Below, one piece after another: positions 1 to 7,946 of a DNA stretch of 64,000 nt; within the stretch, counting starts at the first letter, position 1; every line of letters starts with the position of its first letter. The notes under the pieces are model-generated. The model saw only the letters and a list, made by a program, of their open reading frames with translations, was not told the DNA's origin and ran no database searches. The stretch covers positions 62,001 through 126,000 of the forward strand of contig NZ_PEBQ01000093.1 of the NCBI RefSeq assembly GCF_002738225.1, written 5' to 3'. The position numbers were made by a program, and so were the translations under genes. The DNA is from Acetobacter pomorum. GTDB lineage: Bacteria; Pseudomonadota; Alphaproteobacteria; Acetobacterales; Acetobacteraceae.

Positions 1-250
1 GCAAGCCCGAATCGTCCTGTTTTTTTGTGGTCAAGCCCAATCTGGCCTTGCATTGCAACGAATCTCTAAAAAACGCGGAAAACAGCCGATTCTGAACGTT
101 TGTTCTCCACCCGCGCGCCAGATCTTATCCACAGAAAAGCGGGAGAGAACACGGGAAAAGCCTGTGGATAGATTTGTGGAAGGCAACAGGCGCGTAGAGT
201 TTTTTCGCGTTTCGTGCTTTGTTCTCCAACACCGGGTGTGGTGGTTTTTT
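1..250. other. Non-coding leader region with DnaA-box-like sites
   Basis: No convincing gene lies here; possible reading frames have atypical composition. It holds a perfect DnaA box, TTATCCACA, at 125-133, and a one-mismatch box in the opposite orientation, TGTGGATAG, at 163-171, followed by a weaker TTTGTGGAA near 174-181. It also serves as the 3' flank of the minus-strand DUF488 gene. Confidence 0.4.
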
Positions 251-625
251 TCAGGCGCTATGGGCCAGATGGGCGGCCATATAGCTGGCCAGCACCACGG
301 CCTCGTTATGCGCCACATCGCGCGCGCCAAACAGCAGGGTCACGCGGCCTTTGCAGGCCAGATCGGCCAGAGTGTGCACGGCCTGCGGGTTGGCGTTCAG
401 CTCTGCCGTATAGCGCTGGCAAAAGCCCTCCCACTTGGCGGGATCATGCGCAAACCACTGGCGCAGGGTGGTGGCAGGGGCAATGTCCTTTAGCCACAGG
501 GTCAGGGCTGCGCGTTCCTTGCTGATGCCGCGTGGCCATAGCCTGTCCACCAGCACGCGGGCGCCATCATCAGGCAGGGCGTCTTCATACACACGGCGGA
601 TGCGGATATCGGGCTGGTGGGGCAT
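251..625 (-). CDS. DUF488 family protein
   Basis: A 124-residue cytoplasmic protein of the DUF488 (YeaO-like) family, whose biochemical role is not established. The family core VLVDRLWPRG is at residues 24-33, followed by the conserved WLKDIAP segment and the Trp/Phe-rich stretch RQWFAHDP. Length fits the family at about 120 residues. The start was placed at the ATG at 625 because the minus strand has AGGAGG about five bases upstream; longer starts at 652 and 712 lack such a site. The gene is divergent from the NsrR-like regulator, and the palindromic operator at 672-694 lies in its promoter region, so control by that regulator is likely. A nitric-oxide or stress role is inferred only from that arrangement. 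Confidence 0.85.
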   Translation of the reverse strand: MPHQPDIRIRRVYEDALPDDGARVLVDRLWPRGISKERAALTLWLKDIAPATTLRQWFAHDPAKWEGFCQRYTAELNANPQAVHTLADLACKGRVTLLFGARDVAHNEAVVLASYMAAHLAHSA

Positions 626-671
626 TGGGGCCTCCTGCTGGGGGTAAGGCATGGGTTTTGGGTGTGTATTT

Positions 672-694
672 AAGGTGTATTTTTTATGCACCTT
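672..694. promoter_or_regulatory. NsrR-type operator between DUF488 gene and nsrR
   Basis: An 11-1-11 inverted repeat with arms AAGGTGTATTT and TTATGCACCTT. It closely resembles the known NsrR consensus (AAGATGYATTT and its complement around one central base). The symmetry extends outward to TTTAAGG and CCTTAAA at 669-697. It sits between the divergent DUF488 and Rrf2-family genes. Confidence 0.75.
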
Positions 695-741
695 AAAGAG
701 ATCAATGGGCATACCAGCCCTTCATGGTGTAAAAGGCCCTT

Positions 742-1215
742 ATGCGTCTGACACTGCACACAGATTACGCCCTGCGCACGCTGCTCTATCTGGCCGTGCA
801 CACCAACCGCCGTGTTTCCATTAAGGAGATTGCGCGGGTGTATGGCATTTCAGAAAACCATCTGGTCAAGATCATTCATCATCTGGGCCGGGGCGGGTTT
901 ATAGATACGCTGCGTGGCCGGGGCGGGGGGCTGATGCTGGCGCGGCCCCCGCAGGATATTCGCATAGGCGATGTGGTGCGCCATACGGAGGATGACATGG
1001 CGCTGGTAAGCTGCATGCCGCCTTCCCCCGGTGTGCCGGGCAGTTCGGAATGCCTGCTGGCCCGTGCGTGCCATTTGCGCGGCGCGTTGGGTGCGGCGCT
1101 GGATGCGTTTATGGCGGTGCTGGATAGCCGCACACTGGCAGACATGCTGCACACGCCAGAACGCCAGATTCTGCAACAGGCCGAAGCCAGCCAGAACCCG
1201 CCCAACACCCCCTAA
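742..1215 (+). CDS. nsrR: Rrf2 family transcriptional regulator, NsrR-like
   Basis: A 157-residue Rrf2-family DNA-binding regulator. The N-terminal winged helix-turn-helix covers about residues 1-70, with the family signature ISENHLVKIIHHLGRGGFI followed by a Gly-rich wing. Three cysteines at 91, 104 and 110 match the Fe-S ligands of NsrR; the Cys104-Cys110 spacing is that of NsrR, while the Cys91-Cys104 loop is about eight residues longer than in the E. coli protein. NsrR senses nitric oxide through its cluster and usually represses NO-detoxification genes. The NsrR-type operator upstream at 672-694 suggests autoregulation. No hmp or nor gene lies nearby, so the target set here is unknown. 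An IscR or RirA identity is less likely given the operator. Confidence 0.85.
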   Translation: MRLTLHTDYALRTLLYLAVHTNRRVSIKEIARVYGISENHLVKIIHHLGRGGFIDTLRGRGGGLMLARPPQDIRIGDVVRHTEDDMALVSCMPPSPGVPGSSECLLARACHLRGALGAALDAFMAVLDSRTLADMLHTPERQILQQAEASQNPPNTP

Positions 1216-1363
1216 ACCCCACCCACGCGGGATGGTGTTTTGAAACTTGCGCCACCTTGCCCTACATTGCACGCACTGCGGAAAGTAACGCACGCCTGCC
1301 CATGCCGGCGGCTTTTCTGCTTTGGGGCGCGCCCCGTTTCATGCACAAAAAAAGGCTACGGGT

Positions 1364-2134
1364 ATGACACGCAAGCAACCACAAACGGTTTTGGTAACAG
1401 GGGCAACAGCGGGGTTTGGCCATGCCATTGCCCTGCTTTTGGCCCAGCAGGGCTACCGCGTTATTGCCACCGGCCGCCGGCAGGAACGGCTGGAGGCACT
1501 GGCTGCTCAGGCCAAGGGCGAGATCCTGCCTTTTAAACTGGATATGACAGATGCCGCGGCCCTTGCCGCCCTGCCACAAAGCCTGCCTGCAGGCTGGCAG
1601 GAGGTGGATGTGCTGGTGAACAATGCCGGGCTGGCGCGGGGGCTGGAAAAAGCATGGGAAACCAAGCTGGAAGACTGGCAGCGCATGATTGCCACCAACG
1701 TAACCGGCATGGTGGAAATAACGCACGCATTGCTGCCGGGTATGGTGGCGCGCAACTGGGGGCATGTTGTCACCCTTGGCAGCACGGCGGGCACGTACCC
1801 TTACCCCGGTTCTAACGTATATGGGGCCACCAAGGCGTTTGTTGCGCAGTTCATGCGCAATTTGCGCAGCGATCTGCTGGGCAAGCAGGTGCGGGCCACC
1901 ACCATTGCCCCCGGCCTGTGTGGCGGCAGCGAGTTCAGCCAGGTGCGGTTGGGAGATGCCACCAAGGCGGAGGATGTTTACAAAGGCACGCACCCGCTTT
2001 TGCCCGAAGATATTGCCCAGACAGTGGCGTGGGTGTTAAGCCTGCCCGCGCATGTGAACATCAACCATGTGGAAATGATGCCCACCTGCCAGGCCTCTGC
2101 CGGTTTGGCGGTAGATCGCACAATGGCGGACTAA
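1364..2134 (+). CDS. ydfG: YdfG-type short-chain dehydrogenase (3-hydroxy acid / L-allo-threonine dehydrogenase)
   Basis: A classical SDR oxidoreductase of 256 residues. It has the nucleotide-binding TGATAGFG near residues 12-19, the NNAG motif near 88, and a catalytic Ser and YGATK pair. The stretch PGLCGGSEFSQVRL closely matches the YdfG subgroup signature (PGLVGGTEFSNVR), whose members act on malonic semialdehyde, serine and allo-threonine with NADP. An in-frame TTG at 1322 would add 14 residues; the ATG at 1364 puts the beta-strand just before the glycine motif, as expected for the family. It is followed 10 bases later by crcB on the same strand, probably in one transcript. Confidence 0.85.
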   Translation: MTRKQPQTVLVTGATAGFGHAIALLLAQQGYRVIATGRRQERLEALAAQAKGEILPFKLDMTDAAALAALPQSLPAGWQEVDVLVNNAGLARGLEKAWETKLEDWQRMIATNVTGMVEITHALLPGMVARNWGHVVTLGSTAGTYPYPGSNVYGATKAFVAQFMRNLRSDLLGKQVRATTIAPGLCGGSEFSQVRLGDATKAEDVYKGTHPLLPEDIAQTVAWVLSLPAHVNINHVEMMPTCQASAGLAVDRTMAD

Positions 2135-2144
2135 GGTTTCCTTT

Positions 2145-2579
2145 ATGTCTTTTTATTCTTGCCTGATTGTTATGCTCGGCGGAGCTTTGGGCACTCTGGC
2201 GCGCTATTTTGTTTCTGTTCTAACGGCACCCATCAGCCGGTATATTCCGTGGGGCACCATTATTGGTGTCAACATGGTGGGTTCCTTTGTTATTGGCTTT
2301 TTTGGCACGCTTACGCTGGCATCGGGCCGCTACCCGGTATCGGAAACCACACGGCTGTTTGTTATGCTGGGCATATGCGGCGGCTACACCACGTTTTCTT
2401 CCTTCAGCCTGCAAACGCTGGATCTTATCCGCGTTGGGGGCTGGGGCCGCGCGTTGGTGAATGTGGTGCTCTCGGTAGTGCTTTCCGTTGGGGCAGTGGC
2501 CATGGGGCACATGCTGGCATCACGCATGAACTCTCATGCCATTCTGGTGGCGCAAACCAACACGGAAGAAGAAGTGTAA
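2145..2579 (+). CDS. crcB: CrcB (Fluc) fluoride channel
   Basis: A small four-helix inner-membrane protein of 144 residues, slightly longer than the usual 125-130. Family hallmarks are present: GGALGTLARY at residues 12-21, the pore asparagine region GVNMVGSF at 41-48, and GGYTTFSSF at 79-87, which supplies the fluoride-track residues. Fluc channels are dimers that let toxic fluoride leave the cell. The last 15 residues are an acidic tail (TNTEEEV). It starts 10 bases after the SDR gene, and no fluoride riboswitch is visible upstream, so it is probably expressed from the SDR promoter. A strong hairpin terminator follows. Confidence 0.93.
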   Translation: MSFYSCLIVMLGGALGTLARYFVSVLTAPISRYIPWGTIIGVNMVGSFVIGFFGTLTLASGRYPVSETTRLFVMLGICGGYTTFSSFSLQTLDLIRVGGWGRALVNVVLSVVLSVGAVAMGHMLASRMNSHAILVAQTNTEEEV

Positions 2580-2607
2580 GGCTTTTCTGCCTTCAAACAT
2601 CAGGCAC

Positions 2608-2650
2608 AAAAAAGCTGCGGCCCGCAAAACGGAACGCAGCTTTTTTTGTG
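2608..2650. terminator. Bidirectional intrinsic terminator between crcB and VOC gene
   Basis: Stem AAAAGCTGCG and CGCAGCTTTT flanked by A- and T-runs on both sides. It lies between the convergent crcB and VOC-family genes, so it can end both transcripts. Confidence 0.8.
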
Positions 2651-2707
2651 CGTGCATCCCCCGGCGGAAGGGTGTTCCGCCAAGGGTAAAACACAACGTG
2701 CCAAGCC

Positions 2708-3091
2708 TTAGGCCGGAACCTTGCAGCCAATGCACAGCTTGTTGCCATCCGGGTCACGCAGATAGGCCAGATACAGCGGGCCCATGGGGGTCTGGCGGAT
2801 GCCGGGCGGGTTTTCAATGGCCTGTCCGCCATTGGCAACGCCAGCCTTGTGCCATGCATCGGCCATGGCTGTTGTGGCGGCTTCCAGCCCAATGGTGCCG
2901 CCATTGGCGGGGGTGGCGGGCTTGCCATCGATCGGCTTGGTGACCACAAAACGCTGGCCATGCTTGGCGTAAATCAGGCGGCCATTGGCGTGGACTTCTG
3001 AAGGGGGAATATCCATGGCTTCAAAAATGGCATCGTAGAATTTTTTGGAACGGGCAATATCGTTGCTGCCCACCACAATATGCGTAAACAT
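2708..3091 (-). CDS. VOC (glyoxalase/bleomycin-resistance) family protein
   Basis: A 127-residue single-module vicinal-oxygen-chelate protein. It begins with the typical MFTHIVVGSNDIARSKKFYD strand-helix, carries a central beta-hairpin ending at GGTIGLEA, and closes with the family ending YLRDPDGNKLCI. The likely metal ligands His4 and the Asp/Glu-type residues near the C-terminus suggest a metal site, but the C-terminal position is Lys-Leu-Cys rather than the usual E, so catalytic activity is uncertain. A GGAG sequence lies about nine bases upstream of the ATG. The substrate cannot be predicted. It is convergent with crcB and 68 bases from the ferritin-like gene upstream on the same strand. 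Confidence 0.8.
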   Translation of the reverse strand: MFTHIVVGSNDIARSKKFYDAIFEAMDIPPSEVHANGRLIYAKHGQRFVVTKPIDGKPATPANGGTIGLEAATTAMADAWHKAGVANGGQAIENPPGIRQTPMGPLYLAYLRDPDGNKLCIGCKVPA

Positions 3092-3159
3092 CAGATGTAA
3101 ATCTCCGTCTGTTATGACGGAGCGAGCTTACGCGCCTCTGCCCAGGAGGGAAAGCGCGC

Positions 3160-3984
3160 CTAGCTTATGCCCGCAATGCGCGCAAACTTGCGCTGGCGGC
3201 TAAAAAACAGTTTTTCTGCAATCCAGAACACAACGCTCTGCCATTTGCCGTGGGGGGTAACGCCAATGGTTTTGAACACCATGTTGGTAACCCGCCGCAG
3301 ATGCTGGGGCTTATAGTTCTTCATGGCGCGAGACATATACGCCGCTATGCAGCGCGTGTGGTCATAGGGCATATTCGCCGGTTCATTGGTGGTGTGGTAG
3401 GCGGATGCCAGCTCATCATCCTCGCTTTCCGTCACGCGGCCAAGGGCAATGCGCGCGCGTTGCAGGGTGCCTATGTTTTCGCGCTCCAGATAGCGGTTCA
3501 TGTGGTCATAAAACAGTTTGAAGTGGCGGAACTCATCCGCCGCAATCTGCTTGCATAGGGCCTTTAGCACAGGTTCTTCCGTGGCATCGGCCAGTGCGGA
3601 ATAAAAGGAGGAGGTGCCGGTTTCCACCATACATCGGGCAATCAGCTCCCCCGTGCGAGACCCGCGGACAGATTGCTCCACTTCCAGCGGAATATGGTAG
3701 AAATCCCGGTAACGCTCAAAGGCGGCGTGATAATCCCACGTGGGGTCTGCCAGCATGGCCCAGCGGCCCAGTGCATCCCCATGCTGCACTTCCTCTATGG
3801 CCCAGTGGTCTGCGGCTTCCCGAAAGTCCGGGTCATCGCGGAACACATTGTTCAGATACAGTGCGTAGTCCACGCTATTGCGTTCCACCACCGAAGCCGC
3901 CTTGATGGCAGGCACCAGTTGCGGATCTACCTTGGAGGGATCAAACTGATCCCAAGGCAGTTGGTCGATCTGCCAGTGTTTCAT
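3160..3984 (-). CDS. Ferritin-like di-iron protein
   Basis: A 274-residue soluble protein with a four-helix di-iron core of ferritin/rubrerythrin type. The ligand pattern is complete: Glu34, Glu65xxHis68, Glu121 and Glu151xxHis154, the last two from IEEVQH-like and ADEFRH motifs. The C-terminal third, after about residue 200, is a basic extension with YMSRAMKN and a hydrophobic WIAEKLFF segment that may contact a membrane. Such proteins act as oxidases, peroxidases or hydroxylases; the function here is unknown. It is read from the minus strand, upstream of the VOC gene and downstream of two tandem terminators belonging to the thioesterase, so it probably has its own promoter near 4000-4070. 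Confidence 0.8.
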   Translation of the reverse strand: MKHWQIDQLPWDQFDPSKVDPQLVPAIKAASVVERNSVDYALYLNNVFRDDPDFREAADHWAIEEVQHGDALGRWAMLADPTWDYHAAFERYRDFYHIPLEVEQSVRGSRTGELIARCMVETGTSSFYSALADATEEPVLKALCKQIAADEFRHFKLFYDHMNRYLERENIGTLQRARIALGRVTESEDDELASAYHTTNEPANMPYDHTRCIAAYMSRAMKNYKPQHLRRVTNMVFKTIGVTPHGKWQSVVFWIAEKLFFSRQRKFARIAGIS

Positions 3985-4075
3985 AAGCCCGGGCCTCCCT
4001 TTCCTGCCTTTATGTGTGCGTATGCGGGCTTTATATGCCGTGTAGGCTGTGTTTGTGCCAGTGCCAGCGCATGAA

Positions 4076-4095
4076 AAAACCCGTTGGCCGGGTTT
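4076..4095 (-). terminator. Second (tandem) terminator of the thioesterase gene
   Basis: Arms AAACCCG and CGGGTTT around a five-base loop; read on the minus strand they are followed by six T residues. It backs up the stronger hairpin at 4127-4180. Confidence 0.55.
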
Positions 4096-4126
4096 CTAGA
4101 CCATCTGACCATGGCGTGGAAAGCTG

Positions 4127-4180
4127 AAAAAAAAGGCCCTGCCGCCACATAGCACAAGGCTAGGGTGTGGCAGTAGGGCC
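4127..4180 (-). terminator. Intrinsic terminator of the thioesterase gene
   Basis: On the minus strand a near-perfect 15-base stem (GGCCCTACTGCCACA with TGTGGCGGCAGGGCC) is followed by a run of eight T residues, 40 bases after the thioesterase stop codon. Confidence 0.8.
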
Positions 4181-4219
4181 ATAACGCGGCAGATGGCACA
4201 AAAGGTACGAATGTGCGCT

Positions 4220-4660
4220 CTAGCGTGCGTTGGGGGGTACAATTTCTGGCAGTTCATCACCCGGCTGCGGGGGTGGCAGCTGGCGGGGGCGGCGGTTTTC
4301 ATCCAGCGCCACAAAAATAAACTCGCCTTCCGTCACCTTGGATGTCAGATGCGTGTGGCGGGCCCGGCGCCATGTTTCAACATGAATGGTGAGCGATGTA
4401 CGCCCCGCGCGCAAAATGCGGGTGTAGATGCTCACTTCATCCCCCACCATCACGGGTTCCATAAACACAAGGCTGTTAATGGCAATGGTGGCGCACCGGC
4501 CATTGGCTCGAAACGCCGCCGTGGTGCCGGCTGCAAGATCCATCTGAGAAACAATCCACCCGCCAAACACGTCTCCCGCCGGGTTGGTGTCTGTGGGCAT
4601 GGCCACCACGCGGATGGTGGGGATATCGGTTGGGGCTTGGGAATTTTCTGAGCGGGGCAT
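4220..4660 (-). CDS. Acyl-CoA thioesterase, hotdog fold (YciA-like)
   Basis: A 146-residue cytoplasmic hotdog-fold thioesterase. The segment VVAMPTDTNPAGDVFGGWI at about residues 17-35 is the signature of the YciA/BFIT acyl-CoA hydrolases, with the catalytic Asp in PAGDVFGGW, followed by the long hotdog helix MDLAAGTTAAF. These enzymes release CoA from short to medium acyl-CoAs. The start at 4660 has AAGGA about ten bases upstream; longer starts at 4702 and 4732 are possible but lack good ribosome sites. It stands alone, with two terminators downstream. Confidence 0.85.
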   Translation of the reverse strand: MPRSENSQAPTDIPTIRVVAMPTDTNPAGDVFGGWIVSQMDLAAGTTAAFRANGRCATIAINSLVFMEPVMVGDEVSIYTRILRAGRTSLTIHVETWRRARHTHLTSKVTEGEFIFVALDENRRPRQLPPPQPGDELPEIVPPNAR

Positions 4661-4849
4661 GCAGTGCTGTTCCTTCTGGCCGGTGCCATATGTTTCTGAC
4701 ATGCAGGGAAAACCGCCCTGCATGAAAAGCATTGAAGGCAGGATAGCGCCTAAATATGGCGGGATGCAGCTTCAGTTTTTCGTGATCAATCCTGCCTTGA
4801 GGAGAGTGCACAGGTGGCGCGGGCCTTTGTGGGCGTGGGAATAAAGTAA

Positions 4850-4985
4850 ATATTTTTAAAACGTTTATTATTTTCCAAACGTTTACTATTTTTAAATAAA
4901 TTCAAAATAAAAAAGAAAAGCACCCCACCAAATACTTAACAATTGGTTAACGGGGGCAATTTTATTCCAGATAAAGGGTGCCAAT
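4850..4985 (+). promoter_or_regulatory. A/T-rich promoter region of the Hint protein with paired AAACGTTTA sites
   Basis: A sharply A/T-rich stretch precedes the Hint-domain gene. It contains two copies of AAACGTTTA at 4859-4867 and 4877-4885, spaced 18 bases apart, each with the palindromic core AAACGTTT, plus ACAATTGGTTAAC near 4939-4951. The paired palindromes look like a dimer-binding operator; the protein that binds them is unknown. Confidence 0.45.
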
Positions 4986-4989
4986 TGCC

Positions 4990-6684
4990 ATGGCCATCAA
5001 TCTACTTTTTGACCAGGTAATAGATCATTCGGTAGATGATCTGATTAACCTGAACGTTGCCGGTAACATTCTGATTACGCGGGATGCCGATACCCCGCCG
5101 GGTGACCCCGTGGTGGTGAACCTGAGCAACATTGCCGATGTGCAAGCACTCAGCAGGATTGTGGTGGAAAACGATGCCACAGCTATAGCTGGGGGTGGCC
5201 TGGCCTCTGTTGGGGCTATCAAGAACATTACGGTAGATGGCGGCACGCTGGAACTGGCAGGGAATGTTATTTCCGCCAATGTGCTGAGCTCCATTAACGT
5301 TGGGCCGGATGGCGGCAACATCAAGGTAGATAGCTCCGGCATTGGCGTTGGTGTGCTTTCCAACCGGGTGACGTTTGTTGATGCAGATGGCAATGCAACA
5401 GATACCATCCCCAGCAACTTTACGGTGGATTTTCCCGATTCCAAATCCGTGGTGGGGTATTATGATCCGCTCAGCAACACAACAACGGTGGGGCTGGATC
5501 TGAACATCCTCGATGTGGTTCACCTTTCGGCCGGGCCAAGCATTACAATACGTGGCAACCCGTTTGGGCTGGATTGGGGGGAGTTGAAAACATGGACAAA
5601 CACCTCCAACCCAGATAGCGGCCATGGTATTCTTATCTGCTATCTGGCAGGCAGCATGATCCGCACCCCCAAGGGTGATGTGGCGGTGGAAGACCTGCAT
5701 GTGGGCGATAGTGTGCAGGCTTATGTAAACGGCAAGGCAGAGCCCCGCCAGATTGTATGGGCAGGCCATGCGCAGGCCAAGGTAAACCCCGCTCTGCCGG
5801 ATGATCTGGCCGGATACCCGGTGCGTATTTTAAAAGATGCCATAGCCGATGGCGTGCCCTACAAGGATATGCTGGTAACAGCCGAACACAGCCTGTATTT
5901 TGAAGGGCGCTTTGTGCCGGTGCGCATGTTGGTAAATGGCAGCAGCATTTTTTACGATCGCACATTTACCGCCTACACCTACTACCACATAGAAACGCCC
6001 GAACATTCCGTTATTATGGCCGATGGTATGCTCAGCGAAAGTTATCTGGATACCGGCAACCGCGCGACCTTCCGCAGCACGGGTGTTGTGGTGGCCAGCA
6101 TTGGTGGCAAGGTGCGGGATTGGGCTGTTGATGCGGCAGCGCCTTTGTGCACGCAAAAACAGTTTGTAAAGCCACTATATGAGAAAATTGCAAACAGGCA
6201 CAGCGCCCAAGGCCATGCGGTGGCACAGCCAGCCCCGCGTGATCTGCTGACAAACCCGGATATCTGCCTGCAAACCGAAAGTGGCAAGCGTATCCGCGCC
6301 ATAAAGGCGCAAAACGGGCATTATACTTTTATGCTGCCCTCCGGCGTGCAGGATGTGCAGATTGTCTCCCGCGCCAGCCGCCCGTGTGATGTGCAGGGCC
6401 CGTTTGTAGATGACAGGCGCTACCTTGGGGTGGCCGTAGGCCAGATTACCCTGCGCGATGCCCGGAATGTGCTGGAAATAAAAGCGCATTTGCAAAATGA
6501 GAACCTGCCGGGCTGGCATGCGCTGGAGCAGGGCGGCAAAACCCGCTGGACAGATGGCAACGCCACGCTGAAGCTGGATGTACGCCCCGTTTCCGGCATA
6601 CGGATACTGGGTGTGCAGGTGGTGGCGGCAGGCCCGTATCTGGCATCAGACACACAAGCCCCGCAGCTTGCTAAAAGTGCGTAA
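4990..6684 (+). CDS. Hint-domain protein, probably surface or secreted
   Basis: A 564-residue protein of a type common in acetic acid bacteria. Residues 1-210 are rich in Asn, Val, Gly and Asp with beta-solenoid-like repeats (NLSNIADVQ, ITVDGGTLELAGN, SINVGPDGGNIKVD). At Cys217 a Hint_2 (Hedgehog/intein) domain begins, CYLAGSMIRTPKGDVAVEDL, with the block-B style TAEHSLYF around His300. Hint domains self-cleave at the N-terminal Cys. Residues 380-564 have no clear relative. There is no Sec signal peptide, so export would need another route. The ATG at 4990 is preferred over GTG at 4978, which overlaps the AAAGGG ribosome site. A strong terminator follows. Confidence 0.75.
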   Translation: MAINLLFDQVIDHSVDDLINLNVAGNILITRDADTPPGDPVVVNLSNIADVQALSRIVVENDATAIAGGGLASVGAIKNITVDGGTLELAGNVISANVLSSINVGPDGGNIKVDSSGIGVGVLSNRVTFVDADGNATDTIPSNFTVDFPDSKSVVGYYDPLSNTTTVGLDLNILDVVHLSAGPSITIRGNPFGLDWGELKTWTNTSNPDSGHGILICYLAGSMIRTPKGDVAVEDLHVGDSVQAYVNGKAEPRQIVWAGHAQAKVNPALPDDLAGYPVRILKDAIADGVPYKDMLVTAEHSLYFEGRFVPVRMLVNGSSIFYDRTFTAYTYYHIETPEHSVIMADGMLSESYLDTGNRATFRSTGVVVASIGGKVRDWAVDAAAPLCTQKQFVKPLYEKIANRHSAQGHAVAQPAPRDLLTNPDICLQTESGKRIRAIKAQNGHYTFMLPSGVQDVQIVSRASRPCDVQGPFVDDRRYLGVAVGQITLRDARNVLEIKAHLQNENLPGWHALEQGGKTRWTDGNATLKLDVRPVSGIRILGVQVVAAGPYLASDTQAPQLAKSA

Positions 6685-6705
6685 GGGGTAACGTTTAAAA
6701 AAGGT

Positions 6706-6753
6706 TAAAAACGGGGTGCTGGCAGCTTTTTTGCACGCCGGCACCCCGTTTTT
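6706..6753 (+). terminator. Intrinsic terminator after the Hint gene
   Basis: Stem AAAAACGGGGTGC pairing with GCACCCCGTTTTT. Flanking A and T runs let it work in both directions, so it may also stop transcription of tonB from the other side. Confidence 0.8.
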
Positions 6754-6794
6754 GGTGTGGGGCATGGCGCGCTGGCCCCGCATATGCGGCCGCT

Positions 6795-7946
6795 TTAGTT
6801 GCGGATGAGCATGTAGTTCACCGTCACATCAAAGTTGATGAACTTGTCTTTCATATCGGGTGGCACGGGCGGCAGTTGCGCGCCATGGAACATGCCCACG
6901 GTTGCGGAATCCAGATCGGACGAGCCGGATCCATTGGTGAGGAACACCTTAAACACGCGCCCCGTGCGGTCCAGAATAACATGTACGGAAGAGGGGCCTT
7001 CATCCCCCCGTTCCGCCGCTTCTGGCGGATAGTATAGGTGGCGCTGGATCCATTCATCAATTTCCGCCGCGTAATCACTGCTCACACCATGCACTGTGGT
7101 GCGCGATGCGTAATGGGCGTTCAGCTCACCATTTTCCACCATCGGGCCAATGGAAAGATCAATGGGCGCGCTGGAGCCACCGGGGCGGCCACGCAGCTTG
7201 CGGCGTGGGGCCGGGGCCTCGTTAAAGGACATATCCATCGGGTGGTCCAGCGGGGAAGGCTTGTGGTGGCTGGGCCGTTGTGTGGGCTTGGCGTGCAGTG
7301 TGGGGCGCGCAGCTTGCGGCGTTTTGGGCTTGTGGCCCGTAACCGGGTGCGATGGCTTGGTTTCTGTCTTGTTTTCCTCCGGCTTGGGCAGCCCATCATC
7401 CGATGGCGGCAGAATAGGGGCGGAGGGTGTTTCCTCTGCCGGAGGTGTGGGCGTGGGTTCGGCCTCTGCGGGGGTGGGCGGTTCGCTGCTGGCCTGTGCG
7501 GCGTGTTTGGCCTCGTTCCCGCCGCCAGCATCGGGGGATTGTGCGCCCACCATGCCGCTGGAGGCTTCTGGCTGGGAGAACACCATTTCCACCCCGGCGG
7601 ATTGCTGTGCGGCATCGGGGGAGCCTTGGGGCTGGTGGTGCGTGGCCTGATACAGCAGGGCGGCCAGCAGCAGAATATGCGCCAAAAACGAGGCCGTAAG
7701 CACAGGCCCCAGCGTGGGTTCTGCGTAAATTTCCTTGCGGATCAGCGGGGTGGAGGTGCCGCGCACATTGGCGCCGCGCGTGCGGGGCACGGGCACGGCG
7801 GGAAAAAGGCGTGCACGCACATCTTCTGTATCTGGCTGGGATGTGCGGGTGCTTGCGGTGTTTTGGGGCGCGTTTGTGCTGCTGTCGGGCAGCAGCCGGG
7901 GTTCCTGTCTGGCAGGATGGCGGGAAGAACTGAACCTGTCGATCAT
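6795..7946 (-). CDS. tonB: TonB-family energy transducer
   Basis: A 383-residue TonB. After a cytoplasmic N-terminal stretch of about 79 residues there is one transmembrane anchor (TLGPVLTASFLAHILLLAALLY, about 80-100), then a long periplasmic Pro/Glu/Lys-rich spacer (about 130-260), then a C-terminal TonB domain with IQRHLYYPPEA and SVHVILDRTGRVFKVFL. It couples the proton-motive force through ExbBD to outer-membrane receptors. The long cytoplasmic head is unusual. No exbB or exbD lies nearby. The ATG at 7946 was chosen over one at 8000, neither having an ideal ribosome site. It is downstream of the M13 peptidase, with a TonB-dependent receptor gene on the far side. Confidence 0.85.
   Translation of the reverse strand: MIDRFSSSRHPARQEPRLLPDSSTNAPQNTASTRTSQPDTEDVRARLFPAVPVPRTRGANVRGTSTPLIRKEIYAEPTLGPVLTASFLAHILLLAALLYQATHHQPQGSPDAAQQSAGVEMVFSQPEASSGMVGAQSPDAGGGNEAKHAAQASSEPPTPAEAEPTPTPPAEETPSAPILPPSDDGLPKPEENKTETKPSHPVTGHKPKTPQAARPTLHAKPTQRPSHHKPSPLDHPMDMSFNEAPAPRRKLRGRPGGSSAPIDLSIGPMVENGELNAHYASRTTVHGVSSDYAAEIDEWIQRHLYYPPEAAERGDEGPSSVHVILDRTGRVFKVFLTNGSGSSDLDSATVGMFHGAQLPPVPPDMKDKFINFDVTVNYMLIRN

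Noticed and set aside
31..330. 99-codon minus-strand frame at the left edge
   Set aside because: It overlaps the DUF488 gene and the DnaA-box region, has Trp/Arg-rich composition and no ribosome site.
669..697. Reading the palindrome before nsrR as an intrinsic terminator
   Set aside because: It lies between divergent promoters, not after a gene, and its 11-1-11 pattern fits an operator.
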